Of a stretch of 64,000 nt of DNA, positions 37,525-46,789 are shown piece after piece. Numbering within the stretch: the stretch's first letter is position 1; the number at the start of each line of letters is the position of its first letter. Made by a program: the position numbers and the translations under genes. Below the pieces are notes generated by a model, which was given only the letters and a program-made list of their open reading frames with translations, was not told the origin of the DNA and ran no database searches. Source of the stretch: Robiginitomaculum sp. (GTDB lineage: Bacteria; Pseudomonadota; Alphaproteobacteria; Caulobacterales; Maricaulaceae); the NCBI GenBank assembly GCA_030949705.1, contig JAUZSF010000018.1:1-64000 (forward strand), given 5' to 3'.

Positions 37525-38064
37525 TACAAGGCCCCCATCCCGCGTGAATAAGTCCATTTTATCCCCGCCCTTGCCAAGGGACACATAGGGGTAAAAAGGG
37601 ATAATCGAGGGACATTTCAGGGATATTTTGTTCTCTTTTAGGGGCATTGTAGGGATAAATGAAGGCTGGCCGAGGGGTAAGGATTGCCCCTTATTGACCC
37701 TTGCGTTCGTTATCCTCGGCGCACCCCTTCTCCCCCGGGGAGAAGGTTGGGATGAGGGGCTTGTGAATCAAAGACTGCGCTCTGTCTTTAAGTCTATGAT
37801 CCCTCACCTTATTCCTCTCCCGCCCGGGAGAGGAAAGAGATTGTCTCCATGCCGGTGCGATGCTTTTGGGGCGGGAATAGGAAAACCTTACCCCACTGGG
37901 GCGTTAGTGGGGTATACTATATGCCATTACCCACCCCTCATCCTGAGGTGCGAACGTAAGGGAGCCTCGAAGTATGAGGCGGTCGTTAAAGGAACAAGAC
38001 CCTTATCCTGAGGTGCGAACGAAGAGAGCCTCGAAGGATGGCGAAATAATGAGTCGAAAGCACC
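37525..38064. repeat. Repeat-rich intergenic spacer (REP-like palindromes)
   Basis: 540 bases without a gene. It contains a 21-base palindrome CCTTCTCCCC/GGGGAGAAGG (37726-37746), a second CCTCTCCCG/CGGGAGAGG (37814-37833), a TACCCCACT/AGTGGGGTA stem with 8-base loop (37889-37914), and two copies of a CCT(C/T)ATCCTGAGGTGCGAACG...GAGCCTCGAAG unit (37936-37979 and 38001-38040). These resemble dispersed palindromic repeats that accumulate between genes in proteobacteria. No ORF with a credible start or ribosome site was seen. Confidence 0.7.
37936..38040. repeat. Two tandem copies of a CCTCATCCTGAGGTGCG repeat
   Basis: Copy 1 (37936-37979) and copy 2 (38001-38040) share TCCTGAGGTGCGAACG and GAGCCTCGAAG. 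The ends of each copy (CATCCT / AGGATG type) are inverse complements, so each folds as a hairpin. A related unit occurs at 46751-46789. Confidence 0.75.
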
Positions 38065-39096
38065 CTACACCCACGCGCCGAACAGTTTGGACAGCTTCAG
38101 TCCCTGACCCTGATAGTTGGAGCCGGTGGATCCATAAAGCGCGGACGGATTTTGGCTCATGGGTTCGAATACCAGTTTGGCGACGGTCTGGCCGTCCTCA
38201 AGGATGAAGGGCACATCGCGGCCGCGCACTTCCAACACTGCCTTGGCCCCTGCCCCACCGGCCCCATCATAGCCAAAGCCCGGGTCAAAAAACCCGGCGT
38301 AATGGACGCGGAATTCACCGATTTCCGGCGCAATGGGGGCCATTTCGGCGGCCTCGCCGGGGGGAATGCAAATGGCCTCTTTGGAGGCCAGAATATAAAA
38401 TTCACCGGGGTCCAGGATCAATTGACCATTTCGCGGGCAAAGCGCCTCCCAGTAATCGCGGGGGTCATGGCCGCCAATGACACGCAAATCCAGCACCCCG
38501 GCATGGCGTTTGGCCCGATAGCCGACCAAAGTATCGGCAGCCAGCGCCAGCGATACATCCAGCGAGCGACTGGGTGCATTTGTAATGGCACCATCACCTT
38601 TGCGCCGAAGGCGGATTTGCGCCAATCGGTCGCCGGGGCGCACCAGCACGGAAAACGTACGCGGGCTGATCTCCAGCCACAGGCCGCCCGTATAGCCCGG
38701 CGCGATGGTATCAAATGCGGTGGCCCCATCGGTGATCACCCGGGTGAACACATCAATGCGCCCGGTCGAGCTTTTGGGATTGGTGCGCGCGCAAACATCA
38801 TCCGGCAGGTTCAGGGTTTCCTGCAAGGGCACCAGATAGATACACCCGGTTTCCAGCACCGCCCCCGGAGAAAGGTCTATTTCATGCATGACCAGCGGGG
38901 CGTTAAGCCGCGATTGCACCGCCACGTTTTGCCCGGGCAGAAAGCTGGCACGCAGGCGATAGGCCGTGTGGCCCAGGCGCAAATCCATGCTGGCCGGCTG
39001 GATCTGGTCCCCATCCGGCGGGGTATGGAATGTGATGATGCCATCATCAACACATTCGCGAATTTGCTGATCCGCAAGGATTTTGGCCGTGCTCAT
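38065..39096 (-). CDS. dcd: 2'-deoxycytidine 5'-triphosphate deaminase (long alphaproteobacterial form)
   Basis: 343 residues; deaminates dCTP to dUTP for thymidylate synthesis. Two dUTPase/Dcd-like jelly-roll segments are visible. The first has IQPASMDLRLG, then NPKSSTGRIDVFTRVITDG and the PGYTGGLWLEISPRTF motif. The second has FYILASKEAICIPP, HYAGFFDPGFGYDG and GQTVAKLVFEPM. It is nearly twice the length of E. coli Dcd (193 residues), as is usual for alphaproteobacterial versions. ATG 39096 follows GGCAGAG; the ORF-track start adds 25 residues. It is divergent from apaG. Confidence 0.9.
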   Translation of the reverse strand: MSTAKILADQQIRECVDDGIITFHTPPDGDQIQPASMDLRLGHTAYRLRASFLPGQNVAVQSRLNAPLVMHEIDLSPGAVLETGCIYLVPLQETLNLPDDVCARTNPKSSTGRIDVFTRVITDGATAFDTIAPGYTGGLWLEISPRTFSVLVRPGDRLAQIRLRRKGDGAITNAPSRSLDVSLALAADTLVGYRAKRHAGVLDLRVIGGHDPRDYWEALCPRNGQLILDPGEFYILASKEAICIPPGEAAEMAPIAPEIGEFRVHYAGFFDPGFGYDGAGGAGAKAVLEVRGRDVPFILEDGQTVAKLVFEPMSQNPSALYGSTGSNYQGQGLKLSKLFGAWV

Positions 39097-39185
39097 TTTC
39101 ACTCTGCCTTTATGTTTACACAAAACAGACGCGATTCGTTCCCATGGCGCAAGCGCTTGATGATCGCCCAAAACCGGATAGAGAT

Positions 39186-39569
39186 ATGACCATGACCTGG
39201 GAAAAGACCACCAACGGCATATTGGTTCGCGTCGAGCCGTTTTTTCTGGACGAGCGCTCCAGCGTTTCGGAAAGGCGTTTTGTCTGGGCCTATCAGGTGG
39301 AGATTGAAAACCACAGCGACATTACAGTACAAGTGCTCAACCGGTATTGGCGCATCACCGACGCCCATGGTCATGTCGAAGAGGTTTACGGCCCCGGTGT
39401 AGTGGGGGAACAGCCAGTGCTGGCGCCAGGTCAATCCTATCGTTATACTTCGGGGACCCCCTTGACCACACCATCGGGCCTGATGGAAGGCTATTATGAA
39501 ATGCAGGGCAATACCGGCATGGTGTTTCGCGCCCCTATCCCGCTTTTTTTCCCTGGACAGCCCCCATGA
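39186..39569 (+). CDS. apaG: ApaG/Co2+-Mg2+ efflux-like protein
   Basis: About 127 residues forming the ApaG fibronectin-III-like fold: GILVRVEPFFLDERSS, RFVWAYQVEIENHSD, VQVLNRYWRITDAHG, GPGVVGEQPVLAPGQSYRYTSGTPLTTPSG (in part), and EGYYEMQ. Role unclear; linked genetically to Co2+ resistance and Ap4A metabolism in enterics. The start within MTMTWEKTTNG was chosen because family members begin close to this strand; ATG 39192 is an equal choice. trkH begins about 55 bases downstream. Confidence 0.92.
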   Translation: MTMTWEKTTNGILVRVEPFFLDERSSVSERRFVWAYQVEIENHSDITVQVLNRYWRITDAHGHVEEVYGPGVVGEQPVLAPGQSYRYTSGTPLTTPSGLMEGYYEMQGNTGMVFRAPIPLFFPGQPP

Positions 39570-39623
39570 CACAACCAGCAGGCATTAGCGAAGAAAGCCC
39601 ATGGCCCACGAGCATACATCCCC

Positions 39624-41072
39624 ATGAATAGCGCCCGGTCTGTTTCCCTGATCATAGGGGCCTTGTTGATCCTGTTGGGGGTTTTCATGCTGGCCCCGAT
39701 GCTGACTGACTTTGTCACCGGGTCCGATGAATGGCGCAGCTTTGCCACGGCCTCGGCGCTGACCCTGTTTGCCGGAGCGATTTTAATGCTGGTGGCACGC
39801 GGCGGCCAATTGCACATGAATTTGCGCGCCGCCTTCATCCTGACCACGGTTTCCTGGGTGGTAATGGCGGCCTTTGCCACCCTGCCCTTTATGCTGAGCC
39901 AGACGCCGCTGTCTTTTGCTGATGCGTATTTTGAAACCATGTCCGGCCTGACCACCACCGGGTCCACGGTGATGAGCGGGCTGGACGATCTGCCCAAGGG
40001 CATATTGTTGTGGCGGGCCATTCTGCAATGGCTGGGAGGGATCGGCATTATTGTGATCGCCATGGCGGTGTTGCCGATGTTGCGCGTGGGCGGCATGCAA
40101 TTGTTTCGCGCCGAATGGTTTGAACCCATGGGCAAAATCCTGCCCCGGGCCCAGGCCATCGCCATTGGCATTGGCGCGGCCTATCTGGGCCTGACCATAT
40201 TATGCGCCGGGGTGTATTGGATGCTGGGCATTTCGGCCTTTGATGCCATCTGCCTTTCCATGACCACACTGGCCACCGGGGGATTTGCCAATTCGGATGC
40301 CTCGTTTGCCGCCTATGCCCATGGCGGGGCCGATATTGCCGCCAATATATTTATGGTGCTGGGGGCGCTGCCCTTTGCCATTTACATTCTGGCGGCACGG
40401 GGCAATCCGGCGGCGCTTTTCAAAAACGCCCAGGTGCGCGGCTTTTTGATCCTGTTGCTGGTGCTGATTATCGGTGTGACCATCTATCTGGTCATGGCCG
40501 GCGAGAATTACAGTGAAAACGCCCTGCGGCTGGCGGCGTTTAACGTCATCTCCATGGTCACCGGCACCGGCTATGCGTTTGGGGATTTTCAGCTCTGGGC
40601 ACCGGCATTGGGGCCATTGTTTTTTGTGCTGATGTTTGTTGGTGGCTGTGCCGGGTCCATGTCCGGCGGCATTAAAATCTTCCGCTTTCAGGTGGCCATC
40701 GAGGGTCTGCGCGCCTTTGTGCGGCGCATGGCCAGCCCCCATCTGGTCAGTCCGTTGCGTTATGACGGGGTGCCTTTGCCACAAAGCGCGCTGTTTTCGG
40801 TTTATGACTTTTTCTTTGTGTATTTTGCCTGTTTTGCCCTGGCCGGGCTGGCGCTGTCCTTTGCCGGGCTGGATACCGCCACCGCGTTATCCAGTGCGGC
40901 TACGGCCATGGGCAATGTTGGCCCGGGCCTTGGCGATGTGGTGGGACCGGCGGGGAATTTCTCTTCCCTGCCCGACTTTGCCAAATGGGTATTGTCGCTG
41001 ACCATGCTGGTCGGTCGGCTGGAACTGTTCACCGTATTGGTGCTGTTCACGCCGCGTTTCTGGGTGAGTTAA
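39624..41072 (+). CDS. trkH: TrkH family potassium uptake channel subunit
   Basis: 482-residue integral membrane protein with the four selectivity-filter loops of the SKT fold: LTTTGSTVMSG, TTLATGGFANSD, VTGTGYAFGDF and TAMGNVGPGLG. It conducts K+ and needs a cytosolic TrkA ring, absent from the window. The C-terminus GRLELFTVLVLFTPRFW is typical of TrkH/TrkG. The ribosome site is weak. Its last 4 bases overlap the convergent hslO gene. Confidence 0.95.
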   Translation: MNSARSVSLIIGALLILLGVFMLAPMLTDFVTGSDEWRSFATASALTLFAGAILMLVARGGQLHMNLRAAFILTTVSWVVMAAFATLPFMLSQTPLSFADAYFETMSGLTTTGSTVMSGLDDLPKGILLWRAILQWLGGIGIIVIAMAVLPMLRVGGMQLFRAEWFEPMGKILPRAQAIAIGIGAAYLGLTILCAGVYWMLGISAFDAICLSMTTLATGGFANSDASFAAYAHGGADIAANIFMVLGALPFAIYILAARGNPAALFKNAQVRGFLILLLVLIIGVTIYLVMAGENYSENALRLAAFNVISMVTGTGYAFGDFQLWAPALGPLFFVLMFVGGCAGSMSGGIKIFRFQVAIEGLRAFVRRMASPHLVSPLRYDGVPLPQSALFSVYDFFFVYFACFALAGLALSFAGLDTATALSSAATAMGNVGPGLGDVVGPAGNFSSLPDFAKWVLSLTMLVGRLELFTVLVLFTPRFWVS

Positions 41073-41980
41073 GTCAGCTCTCCCGGCGCAAAGAAAAAGT
41101 CTTTTGAGCAGAAGGCACAGGTCATGCGAATGCGCCCGTCGTCTTCAGTCATGCTGTCATGTTCCTCGGGGGGAAACTGGCTGAGGATGGATTTCAGATA
41201 ATCCGGGGTGCAGGGACAGCGTTTGTGCAAAGGCGAGGTTTCAAAAATCCGCACTCCGTCTTCGTGGAACAAACGATAGAGCAAAGTGCCAGCGCTCAGC
41301 TGTGGATCAGTCAGTTCGTCCGCACTAATGGTATCAAACAGGGCGCTGGCATAATCCCAGTCTTCGTTTCTGGCATCATCAGTGCCGCTTTGCCCCGCGA
41401 TCAATTGCAGTATCGCACCGCCGCCGCGCCAGTTTTGCGTGCCGTCCGCATTCGTTAGACGGGCTATGGTGGCGTTCAGGCGCGTGGGCACCTGTTCCGA
41501 AGTGGCAAAATAGCGCACGGCACTGTCGCTCAAAGAGGCCCCCTCCAGCGCCACCACGCCCTGATAGCGCTCGGCCGCCGCGCCCGGATCAATGGTCAAG
41601 GCGAAACGCCCCTTGCCCACCAACTGGCCCAGATCCGGCGACAAGCCTTTCAGGCTTTGCAAGGCCTCTTCATCATAGCGCGCATAGCCGCGCACGCCTC
41701 CCGTGGTGGAATAATCGGCCAGTACCAGCGAGACCGGCCCATCGCCGCTGACCTGAATGATCAGACGGCCATCAAATTTCAAGGAAGATCCCGCCAGGAT
41801 GGCGATCAATACCGCCTCGCCCAACAGGGCTGCCACTGGCTCGGGATAATCATGGGCGTGCAGAATATCATCCAGCACCGGCCCCAGACGCACCATGCGC
41901 CCCCGTATGGGCCGGTTTTCCAACGCAAACGGAACCACCTGATCATCTTGCGCCCCCAGGGCCTCAACCGCATCGCTCAT
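41069..41980 (-). CDS. hslO: Hsp33 redox-regulated chaperone
   Basis: About 303 residues. The N-terminal domain has [20 protein letters not shown] and [12 protein letters not shown]; the C-terminal zinc switch carries RCPCTPDYL and TCAFCSKDF, the CxC...CxxC cysteines that form disulphides on oxidation and unleash holdase activity. Start 41980 overlaps the argF stop as ATGA, so the two are coupled; the ORF-track start is 5 codons earlier. Final gene of argD-argF-hslO, an order seen in many alphaproteobacteria. Confidence 0.95.
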   Translation of the reverse strand: MSDAVEALGAQDDQVVPFALENRPIRGRMVRLGPVLDDILHAHDYPEPVAALLGEAVLIAILAGSSLKFDGRLIIQVSGDGPVSLVLADYSTTGGVRGYARYDEEALQSLKGLSPDLGQLVGKGRFALTIDPGAAAERYQGVVALEGASLSDSAVRYFATSEQVPTRLNATIARLTNADGTQNWRGGGAILQLIAGQSGTDDARNEDWDYASALFDTISADELTDPQLSAGTLLYRLFHEDGVRIFETSPLHKRCPCTPDYLKSILSQFPPEEHDSMTEDDGRIRMTCAFCSKDFFFAPGELT

Positions 41981-42897
41981 CCTGTAAAGCACCATTTCAG
42001 GATGGCTTTTTGCCCGTGCAGGCGGTTTTCGGCCTCGTCAAACACCAGGGACCTGGGCCCGTCGATCACCGCCGCCGAGACCTCCTCGCCCCGATGCGCC
42101 GGCAGGCAATGCAAAAATACCGCCTTGGGTTTGGCCAGCCCCATCAGGTCTTCGGTGACGCAATAGGGGGCCAGATCCACAAGGCGCTTTTCGGCGTATT
42201 TATCGCCCATGGAAACAAAGGTATCGGCAATGATCACATCGGCCCCGTCCACCGCCGCGCGGGGGTCGGTGGTCAGTTCGACCTTGGCCCCCGAATTGGT
42301 GGCATAGGCCAGATCATCTTCGCGCGGCGCGTAGCCATCGGGGCAGCCAAGGGTAAGTTCAAAACCCAGCTTTGCCGCCGCATGGACAAAGCTGGCCGCG
42401 ACATTATTGCCATCGCCCACCCAGGCGATTTTCAGGTCGCCAAGATCGCCAAAATGTTCCTGCAGGGTCAAAAGATCGGCGACAATCTGGCACGGGTGCG
42501 AGCGATCGGTCAGGCCGTTAATCACCGGCACATCAGCAAAATGGGCAAACTCGACCACATCTTCATGGGCATTGGCGCGGATCATCACTGCATCCACAAA
42601 GCGCGACAATACCCGGGCAGTATCGGGAATACTCTCGCCACGCCCCAATTGCATATCGGCGGCGTTCAGCACGAGAGACGAGCCGCCAAGCTGGCGGATA
42701 GCCATATCAAAGGATACCCGGGTACGGGTCGAGCTTTTCTCGAAGATCATGGCCAGCGCCCGGCCCGGCAAAGCCGGATCCGGATCCGGCGTGCCTTTGG
42801 GCAGGCCTTGGCGCGCCGCCTTCATTGCCGCCGCATCAGCCAGAATGGCCTTTAAATCCGCCGCCGCAATATCGGCAATATCCAGAAAATGACGCAT
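41977..42897 (-). CDS. argF: Ornithine carbamoyltransferase
   Basis: 306 residues; makes citrulline from ornithine and carbamoyl phosphate. Carbamoyl-phosphate loop [30 protein letters not shown], ornithine loop [10 protein letters not shown] and [14 protein letters not shown] are all present. The ATG at 42897 lies 4 bases after the argD stop; the ORF-track start at 42963 is inside argD. With argD upstream and argG at 19 kb it covers three arginine-pathway steps in this window. Confidence 0.97.
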   Translation of the reverse strand: MRHFLDIADIAAADLKAILADAAAMKAARQGLPKGTPDPDPALPGRALAMIFEKSSTRTRVSFDMAIRQLGGSSLVLNAADMQLGRGESIPDTARVLSRFVDAVMIRANAHEDVVEFAHFADVPVINGLTDRSHPCQIVADLLTLQEHFGDLGDLKIAWVGDGNNVAASFVHAAAKLGFELTLGCPDGYAPREDDLAYATNSGAKVELTTDPRAAVDGADVIIADTFVSMGDKYAEKRLVDLAPYCVTEDLMGLAKPKAVFLHCLPAHRGEEVSAAVIDGPRSLVFDEAENRLHGQKAILKWCFTG

Positions 42898-42901
42898 GGG
42901 A

Positions 42902-44086
42902 TCAGTCTTTCTTGCGCGCCGCAGACAGCGCCTCATCCAGCACGGCGATGGCCTTGCGGGCATGTTCTTCGGTGATGATCAAGGGTGGAGCCATGCGCAG
43001 AACATTATCGCCCGCCGCGCCGCTGAGCAGGCCGCGCTCGCGCGCCAGCCCCATGATTTCGCGATTGACATAGGGTTCTTTCAGCTTGATGCCACACAAC
43101 AGACCCTTGCCGCGCACATCCTCGATCATATCGGGATAGGTATCGGCCAGACCGGCCATTTGCTGTTTCAAGAGCTGGCCCATTTGCGTCACATGATCCA
43201 GAAAGCCGGGCTTCATAATCTCATCCCAAACCGCAATGCCCACGGCCATGGCCAGTGGATTGCCGCCATAGGTGGATCCATGGGTACCCACCACCATGTG
43301 TTCACCCACGGCCTTGGTGGTCAGCCATGCCCCCAGCGGGAAACCACCGCCTACGCCCTTGGCCACAGCCATGATGTCGGGCTGGGCGCCGGACCATTCA
43401 TGGGCGAACATTTTGCCGGTGCGACCGGCGCCACATTGAATTTCATCATAGATAAGCAGCGCGCCGGTCTCGTCGCACAGATCCCGCAACAGGCGCAGAA
43501 AATCATCCGGGGCCGCACGCAAACCGCCCTCGCCCTGCACCGGCTCGATCAGCACCGCGGCGGTGTTACTGGTAATGGCTGCTTTGGCGGCCGCTTCATC
43601 GGCAAAAGCGATTTGGGTGAAGCCCTGCATATGGGGACCAAAGCCCTTCATATAGGCCGGATTGCCACCGGCATTGATGGCCCCGTAAGAACGGCCATGA
43701 AAGGCCCCCTGAAAGGTTACAATTTCGATGCGATCTTCATTCCCGCGGGCCGCATGATATTTACGCGCCGCTTTGAGCGCCCCTTCAATGGCCTCGGTAC
43801 CGGAATTGGTAAAAAACACCAGATCGGCAAAGCTGTTTTCACAATAGCGGCTAGCCAGTTCTTCGCGTGCCGGTACCTCGAACATATTGGATAAATGCCA
43901 CAATTTATGTGCCTGATCTTCCAGCGCCTTGACCAAAGCCGGGTGGCAATGCCCCAGACAATCCACCGCAATCCCGGCAATAAAATCCAGCCAGGCATCA
44001 CCCTTGGCATCATACAGCCATACGCCTTCGCCACGCTCGAATACCAGGTCCGGCGGCGCATAAGTGGGGATAAGATGTGAGGTCAT
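42902..44086 (-). CDS. argD: Acetylornithine aminotransferase
   Basis: 394-residue class-III PLP aminotransferase. Motifs: [55 protein letters not shown], and the PLP-lysine region [16 protein letters not shown] followed by [16 protein letters not shown] (lysine of AKG). It converts N-acetylglutamate semialdehyde to acetylornithine and may also serve lysine synthesis. First gene of the argD-argF-hslO operon. Confidence 0.95.
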   Translation of the reverse strand: MTSHLIPTYAPPDLVFERGEGVWLYDAKGDAWLDFIAGIAVDCLGHCHPALVKALEDQAHKLWHLSNMFEVPAREELASRYCENSFADLVFFTNSGTEAIEGALKAARKYHAARGNEDRIEIVTFQGAFHGRSYGAINAGGNPAYMKGFGPHMQGFTQIAFADEAAAKAAITSNTAAVLIEPVQGEGGLRAAPDDFLRLLRDLCDETGALLIYDEIQCGAGRTGKMFAHEWSGAQPDIMAVAKGVGGGFPLGAWLTTKAVGEHMVVGTHGSTYGGNPLAMAVGIAVWDEIMKPGFLDHVTQMGQLLKQQMAGLADTYPDMIEDVRGKGLLCGIKLKEPYVNREIMGLARERGLLSGAAGDNVLRMAPPLIITEEHARKAIAVLDEALSAARKKD

Positions 44087-44121
44087 GACAATACTCCTGT
44101 AAGAGAAACGCAGCTATAAAT

Positions 44122-44943
44122 TCAGGTTTTAAGACGCCAGCCGGAACGCAGAACTGCATAACAGGCAACGGCCAGTACAAGGTTGATCAGACCGACAAAT
44201 ATCACCCCCCGGGTGATGGAACCATCGGCCATGCCGGTAAAGCCATAACGAAACCCGTCTATAAGATAGAAAAACGGATTGGCGGCGCTCAGGTTCTGGA
44301 AAATCTGTGGCAGGATTTTTACCGAATAAAAGGTTCCCGACAAAAATGTCAGCGGCAGAAGCACAAAATTCTGGACCGCGGCCAGATGGTCAAAACGCTG
44401 GGCATAAATGCCGGCCAACAGCCCCACCATGCCCATCATCAGAGCCGCATTCAGAGCAAACCAGAAAGCCACCACAGGATGGGCGATGGTGATGCTCATA
44501 AATGGCCAGATGCACAAAATGGTGACCCCGCCCACCACCAGGCCGCGGGTGGCCGCCCCGCCAATAAAAGCAATGGACAGTTCGGCCGCGGACAGGGGCG
44601 GCATCAGAAAATCAACCGCATTGCCCTGCACCTTGGAGATAATCAGCGACGAAGCGGTATTGGCAAAGGCATTGTTCAATATGCCCATCATGATCAGACC
44701 CGGGGCCAGAAACTGGTTAAACGCCACGCCATTTACCGCCGGGCGCAGATCGCCAAACGCCAGGGTGAAGACCAGCAGGAATAACAGGGTGGAAACCACC
44801 GGGGCCATTACCGTTTGAAAGCCCACCTTGGCAAAGCGGCGCACCTCTTTGACATAAAGCGTCCACAGCCCGAGGCCGTTGATCAGGCCAATGCGACGAA
44901 CGGGAAATTCCGGGGCTGTAGTTTGTTCTGTATGAGTATGCAT
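44122..44943 (-). CDS. ABC-2 type transporter permease without adjacent ATPase
   Basis: 273 residues, six hydrophobic segments in the ABC2_membrane layout: VMAPVVSTLLFLLVFTLAFG, FLAPGLIMMGILNNAFANTASSLI, LLPLTFLSGTFYSVKILP and NPFFYLIDGFRYGFTG (YadH-type hallmark). It would form the membrane part of an exporter. The matching nucleotide-binding subunit is not next door; the nearest ABC ATPase (57.8 kb) belongs to another operon. In other genomes YadH-type permeases pair with YadG. Substrate unknown. It ends 35 bases upstream of argD on the same strand. Confidence 0.88.
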   Translation of the reverse strand: MHTHTEQTTAPEFPVRRIGLINGLGLWTLYVKEVRRFAKVGFQTVMAPVVSTLLFLLVFTLAFGDLRPAVNGVAFNQFLAPGLIMMGILNNAFANTASSLIISKVQGNAVDFLMPPLSAAELSIAFIGGAATRGLVVGGVTILCIWPFMSITIAHPVVAFWFALNAALMMGMVGLLAGIYAQRFDHLAAVQNFVLLPLTFLSGTFYSVKILPQIFQNLSAANPFFYLIDGFRYGFTGMADGSITRGVIFVGLINLVLAVACYAVLRSGWRLKT

Positions 44944-45178
44944 AACCGCCTTGTATGCCGATCCGCATGGCGCGACAATCGTGCCATGTGGAGTTTTTTT
45001 GCCACTGACAGAATTTTACCGGGTTGAGAAAAGTTACCCACAACATATAGAAAACTGTGAATAGCTCACGCCTGCATCTTGTATGTGAGCCGCCGTGGTA
45101 TACGATATATAGCATTGGGGAGAGCCTAAGGGCACTCGGAATACTATATCTAGTAGTGATACGGTGAGGGAGACTGGA

Positions 45179-45718
45179 ATGGCATGGACTGAAGATCGGG
45201 TCGAGACGTTAAAAAAGCTCTGGACGGAGGGCCTTAGCGCCAGTCAGATTGCCAAGGAAATGGGCGAAGGCGTGACCCGTAATGCCATTATCGGCAAGGT
45301 GCACCGCCTGAAGCTGTCCGGACGGGCCACCCCGTCCCGGCCGCCGCGGCCACGGGCCAAGCCGGCCCCCAAACCCCGCATTACCGCCAGCGCGCCGCGT
45401 GCGGGCACCAGCACCACCACACCAGTGGTCAGTCGTGAGACCCCGGTTGCCCCACCACCGTTGGAACCAACGCCTCTTCCCAGTGGCGAGTTTGCCACAG
45501 TGCTGACCCTGACCAATCATATTTGCAAATGGCCGATCGGTGATCCCACGGATCAGAACTTTCGCTTTTGCGGGCGCAAATCAAAGGCCAATTCGCCTTA
45601 TTGCGATGCCCATGCCACCCAGGCCTATCAACCACAATCGCGCCGTCGCCGTCGCGGCCCCGAAAGCGCCACCGCGGCCCTGGACGCCCTGGCCAATGCC
45701 CGGCGCAAATCCATCTGA
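45179..45718 (+). CDS. gcrA: Cell-cycle regulator GcrA
   Basis: 179 residues. The N-terminal WTEDRVETLKKLWTEGLSASQIAKEMG...VTRNAIIGKVHRLKLSGR helix-turn-helix is diagnostic of GcrA, a sigma70-binding cofactor that acts at GANTC sites methylated by CcrM in Caulobacter. A Pro/Ala/Arg-rich linker follows, then the conserved end CKWPIGDPTDQNFRFCGRKS...YCDAHATQAYQP. ATG 45179 follows GAGGGAG. No GANTC site was seen in its own upstream 220 bases. It ends at a terminator-like hairpin and is followed by pilus genes. Confidence 0.95.
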   Translation: MAWTEDRVETLKKLWTEGLSASQIAKEMGEGVTRNAIIGKVHRLKLSGRATPSRPPRPRAKPAPKPRITASAPRAGTSTTTPVVSRETPVAPPPLEPTPLPSGEFATVLTLTNHICKWPIGDPTDQNFRFCGRKSKANSPYCDAHATQAYQPQSRRRRRGPESATAALDALANARRKSI

Positions 45719-45742
45719 TTAAATCTGGGACGCAACAAAAGA

Positions 45743-46204
45743 CTAATCAGACAGGGCGGCATCCTTGCCCTGTTCTGATTTGCTTTTTTGCTGTCTGAGC
45801 AAGGTATTAAAGTGATCCTTGTCATCCCCAATGCTGGGGGTGGGCTCGCAGGTGCCGGCACAGGTGAACGAGCGCTGCTGGCCACCACGATAATAGGTAA
45901 TGGCCGCCATTTTGGGAGCGCGGACCTGAATATCCCGTTCGACGATAACATTGCCGCGCGCATCCAGCGCAATAATATTGGTGCCGCCAAAGATTTTGCC
46001 GGTAATCAGCAACAGGCGTCCATCATGCACCGTCGCATCGGCAATCGCCGGATTGCCGACAATCACCGCCGAGGCGGTACGGGGCAGGCGCATGATCTTG
46101 GCCTTGTCTACCTCGACGGCAAAATCTTCCCCTGTCTCTTGCGCCTGTAGGGGCGCACAAAGCCAGACCGACAATAAAAGGCCAAAAACCACGGACCGGA
46201 ACAT
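45743..46204 (-). CDS. Exported pilus-secretin N-domain protein (CpaC N-terminal-like)
   Basis: 153 residues. Signal peptide MFRSVVFGLLLSVWLCAPLQA, then the domain that starts secretin CpaC/RcpA: VEVDKAKIMRLPRTASAVIVGNPAIADATV and GGTNIIALDARGNVI (in part). It has no secretin pore domain, so it is a stand-alone N-domain protein; the C-terminal part holds a CxxxC pair (FTCAGTCEP). Such proteins often sit in tad loci and may assist secretin assembly, which is inference. It is transcribed away from the flp pilin, and the shared spacer contains the CtrA-like site. Confidence 0.85.
   Translation of the reverse strand: MFRSVVFGLLLSVWLCAPLQAQETGEDFAVEVDKAKIMRLPRTASAVIVGNPAIADATVHDGRLLLITGKIFGGTNIIALDARGNVIVERDIQVRAPKMAAITYYRGGQQRSFTCAGTCEPTPSIGDDKDHFNTLLRQQKSKSEQGKDAALSD
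45745..45789. terminator. Terminator after gcrA (overlapping the 3' end of the secretin-N gene)
   Basis: AATCAGACAGGGC pairs with GCCCTGTTCTGATT (one bulged T) around a 9-base loop and is followed by TTTGCTTTTTT on the plus strand. It would end gcrA transcripts; the arms overlap the last codons of the convergent gene. Confidence 0.7.
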
Positions 46205-46336
46205 GGGTACACCTTTGATGAAACCGAGAGATCAAAGGGGAATCATGCGCTGAACTGGTGAAGACTTCCTAAAGAGAAAGTAAACTCGTCCGTGTGATCC
46301 TTCAGAAGAGCATTCACAAAAAAATAACCAACTCAT

Positions 46337-46351
46337 TTAAACGCCCGTTAA
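46337..46351. promoter_or_regulatory. CtrA-type binding site upstream of flp pilin
   Basis: TTAA-ACGCCCG-TTAA fits the CtrA consensus TTAA-N7-TTAA exactly, 94 bases before the pilin ATG. In Caulobacter CtrA activates pilA through such sites. It lies in the divergent spacer between the secretin-N gene and flp. Confidence 0.65.
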
Positions 46352-46444
46352 AGCGGTCCGGCTATGGTCATTCCAAGGTTCGCTACAAAGAGCCGACAGA
46401 GCTCTAGCGATCCATTGTCGCTAGCAACAAACGGGAGAATGATT

Positions 46445-46609
46445 ATGAACAAGTTTGCAGCACGTTTTTTCAAGGATGAATCTGGTGCTACCGCTATTGA
46501 GTACGGCCTGATTGCCGCGCTGATTGCTGTGGTCATTATCGGCGCTGTAACGTCGCTAGGCTCCAACGCCTCGACCAAGTTCCAGCAAGTCGCTGATGCG
46601 ATGAAATAA
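46445..46609 (+). CDS. Flp/Fap-type pilin
   Basis: 54 residues: MNKFAARFFKDESGATAIEYGL then a hydrophobic helix (IAALIAVVIIGAVTSLG) and a short polar tail. The prepilin peptidase site is after G of DESG, with E at +5 of ATAIEY, as in Flp pilins. GGGAGAA precedes ATG 46445. It is the major subunit of the Tad pilus made by the downstream genes. A hairpin terminator follows, so the pilin is probably transcribed separately at high level. The ORF track starts 27 codons early. Confidence 0.93.
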   Translation: MNKFAARFFKDESGATAIEYGLIAALIAVVIIGAVTSLGSNASTKFQQVADAMK

Positions 46610-46634
46610 GCCAACCGGCTTTTAAGATGAGAAC

Positions 46635-46666
46635 AGGCCGTCCTGAAAGGGGCGGCCTTTTTTCTT
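46635..46666 (+). terminator. Terminator after flp pilin
   Basis: AGGCCGTCC and GGGCGGCCT pair around a short loop, then TTTTTTCTTTT. It separates the pilin transcript from the cpa operon. Confidence 0.8.
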
Positions 46667-46722
46667 TTACGCATGGTCGAGAAGTACCCCTCAGCAAACC
46701 TGGGAAGGTTAAAACGCCACCC

Positions 46723-46789
46723 CATCCTTCGAGACGATTGCTGCGCAATCCCTCATGCTGAGGTGGCGCTTTAGCGCCCTCGAAGCATG
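46723..46789. repeat. Dispersed palindromic repeat copy between pilin and cpaA
   Basis: CATCCTTCGAGACG then CCTCATGCTGAGGTGGCGC with the inner hairpin GGCGCTTTAGCGCC and CTCGAAGCATG. It is related to the units at 37936-38040 (shared CTCAT(C/G)CTGAGGTG and CTCGAAG). It fills most of the 291-base spacer. Confidence 0.7.

Noticed and set aside
38152-39189. 345-residue plus-strand ORF opposite dcd
   Set aside because: Antisense to a clear dCTP deaminase; composition typical of shadows.
42896-43894. 332-residue plus-strand ORF opposite argD
   Set aside because: Shadow of argD.
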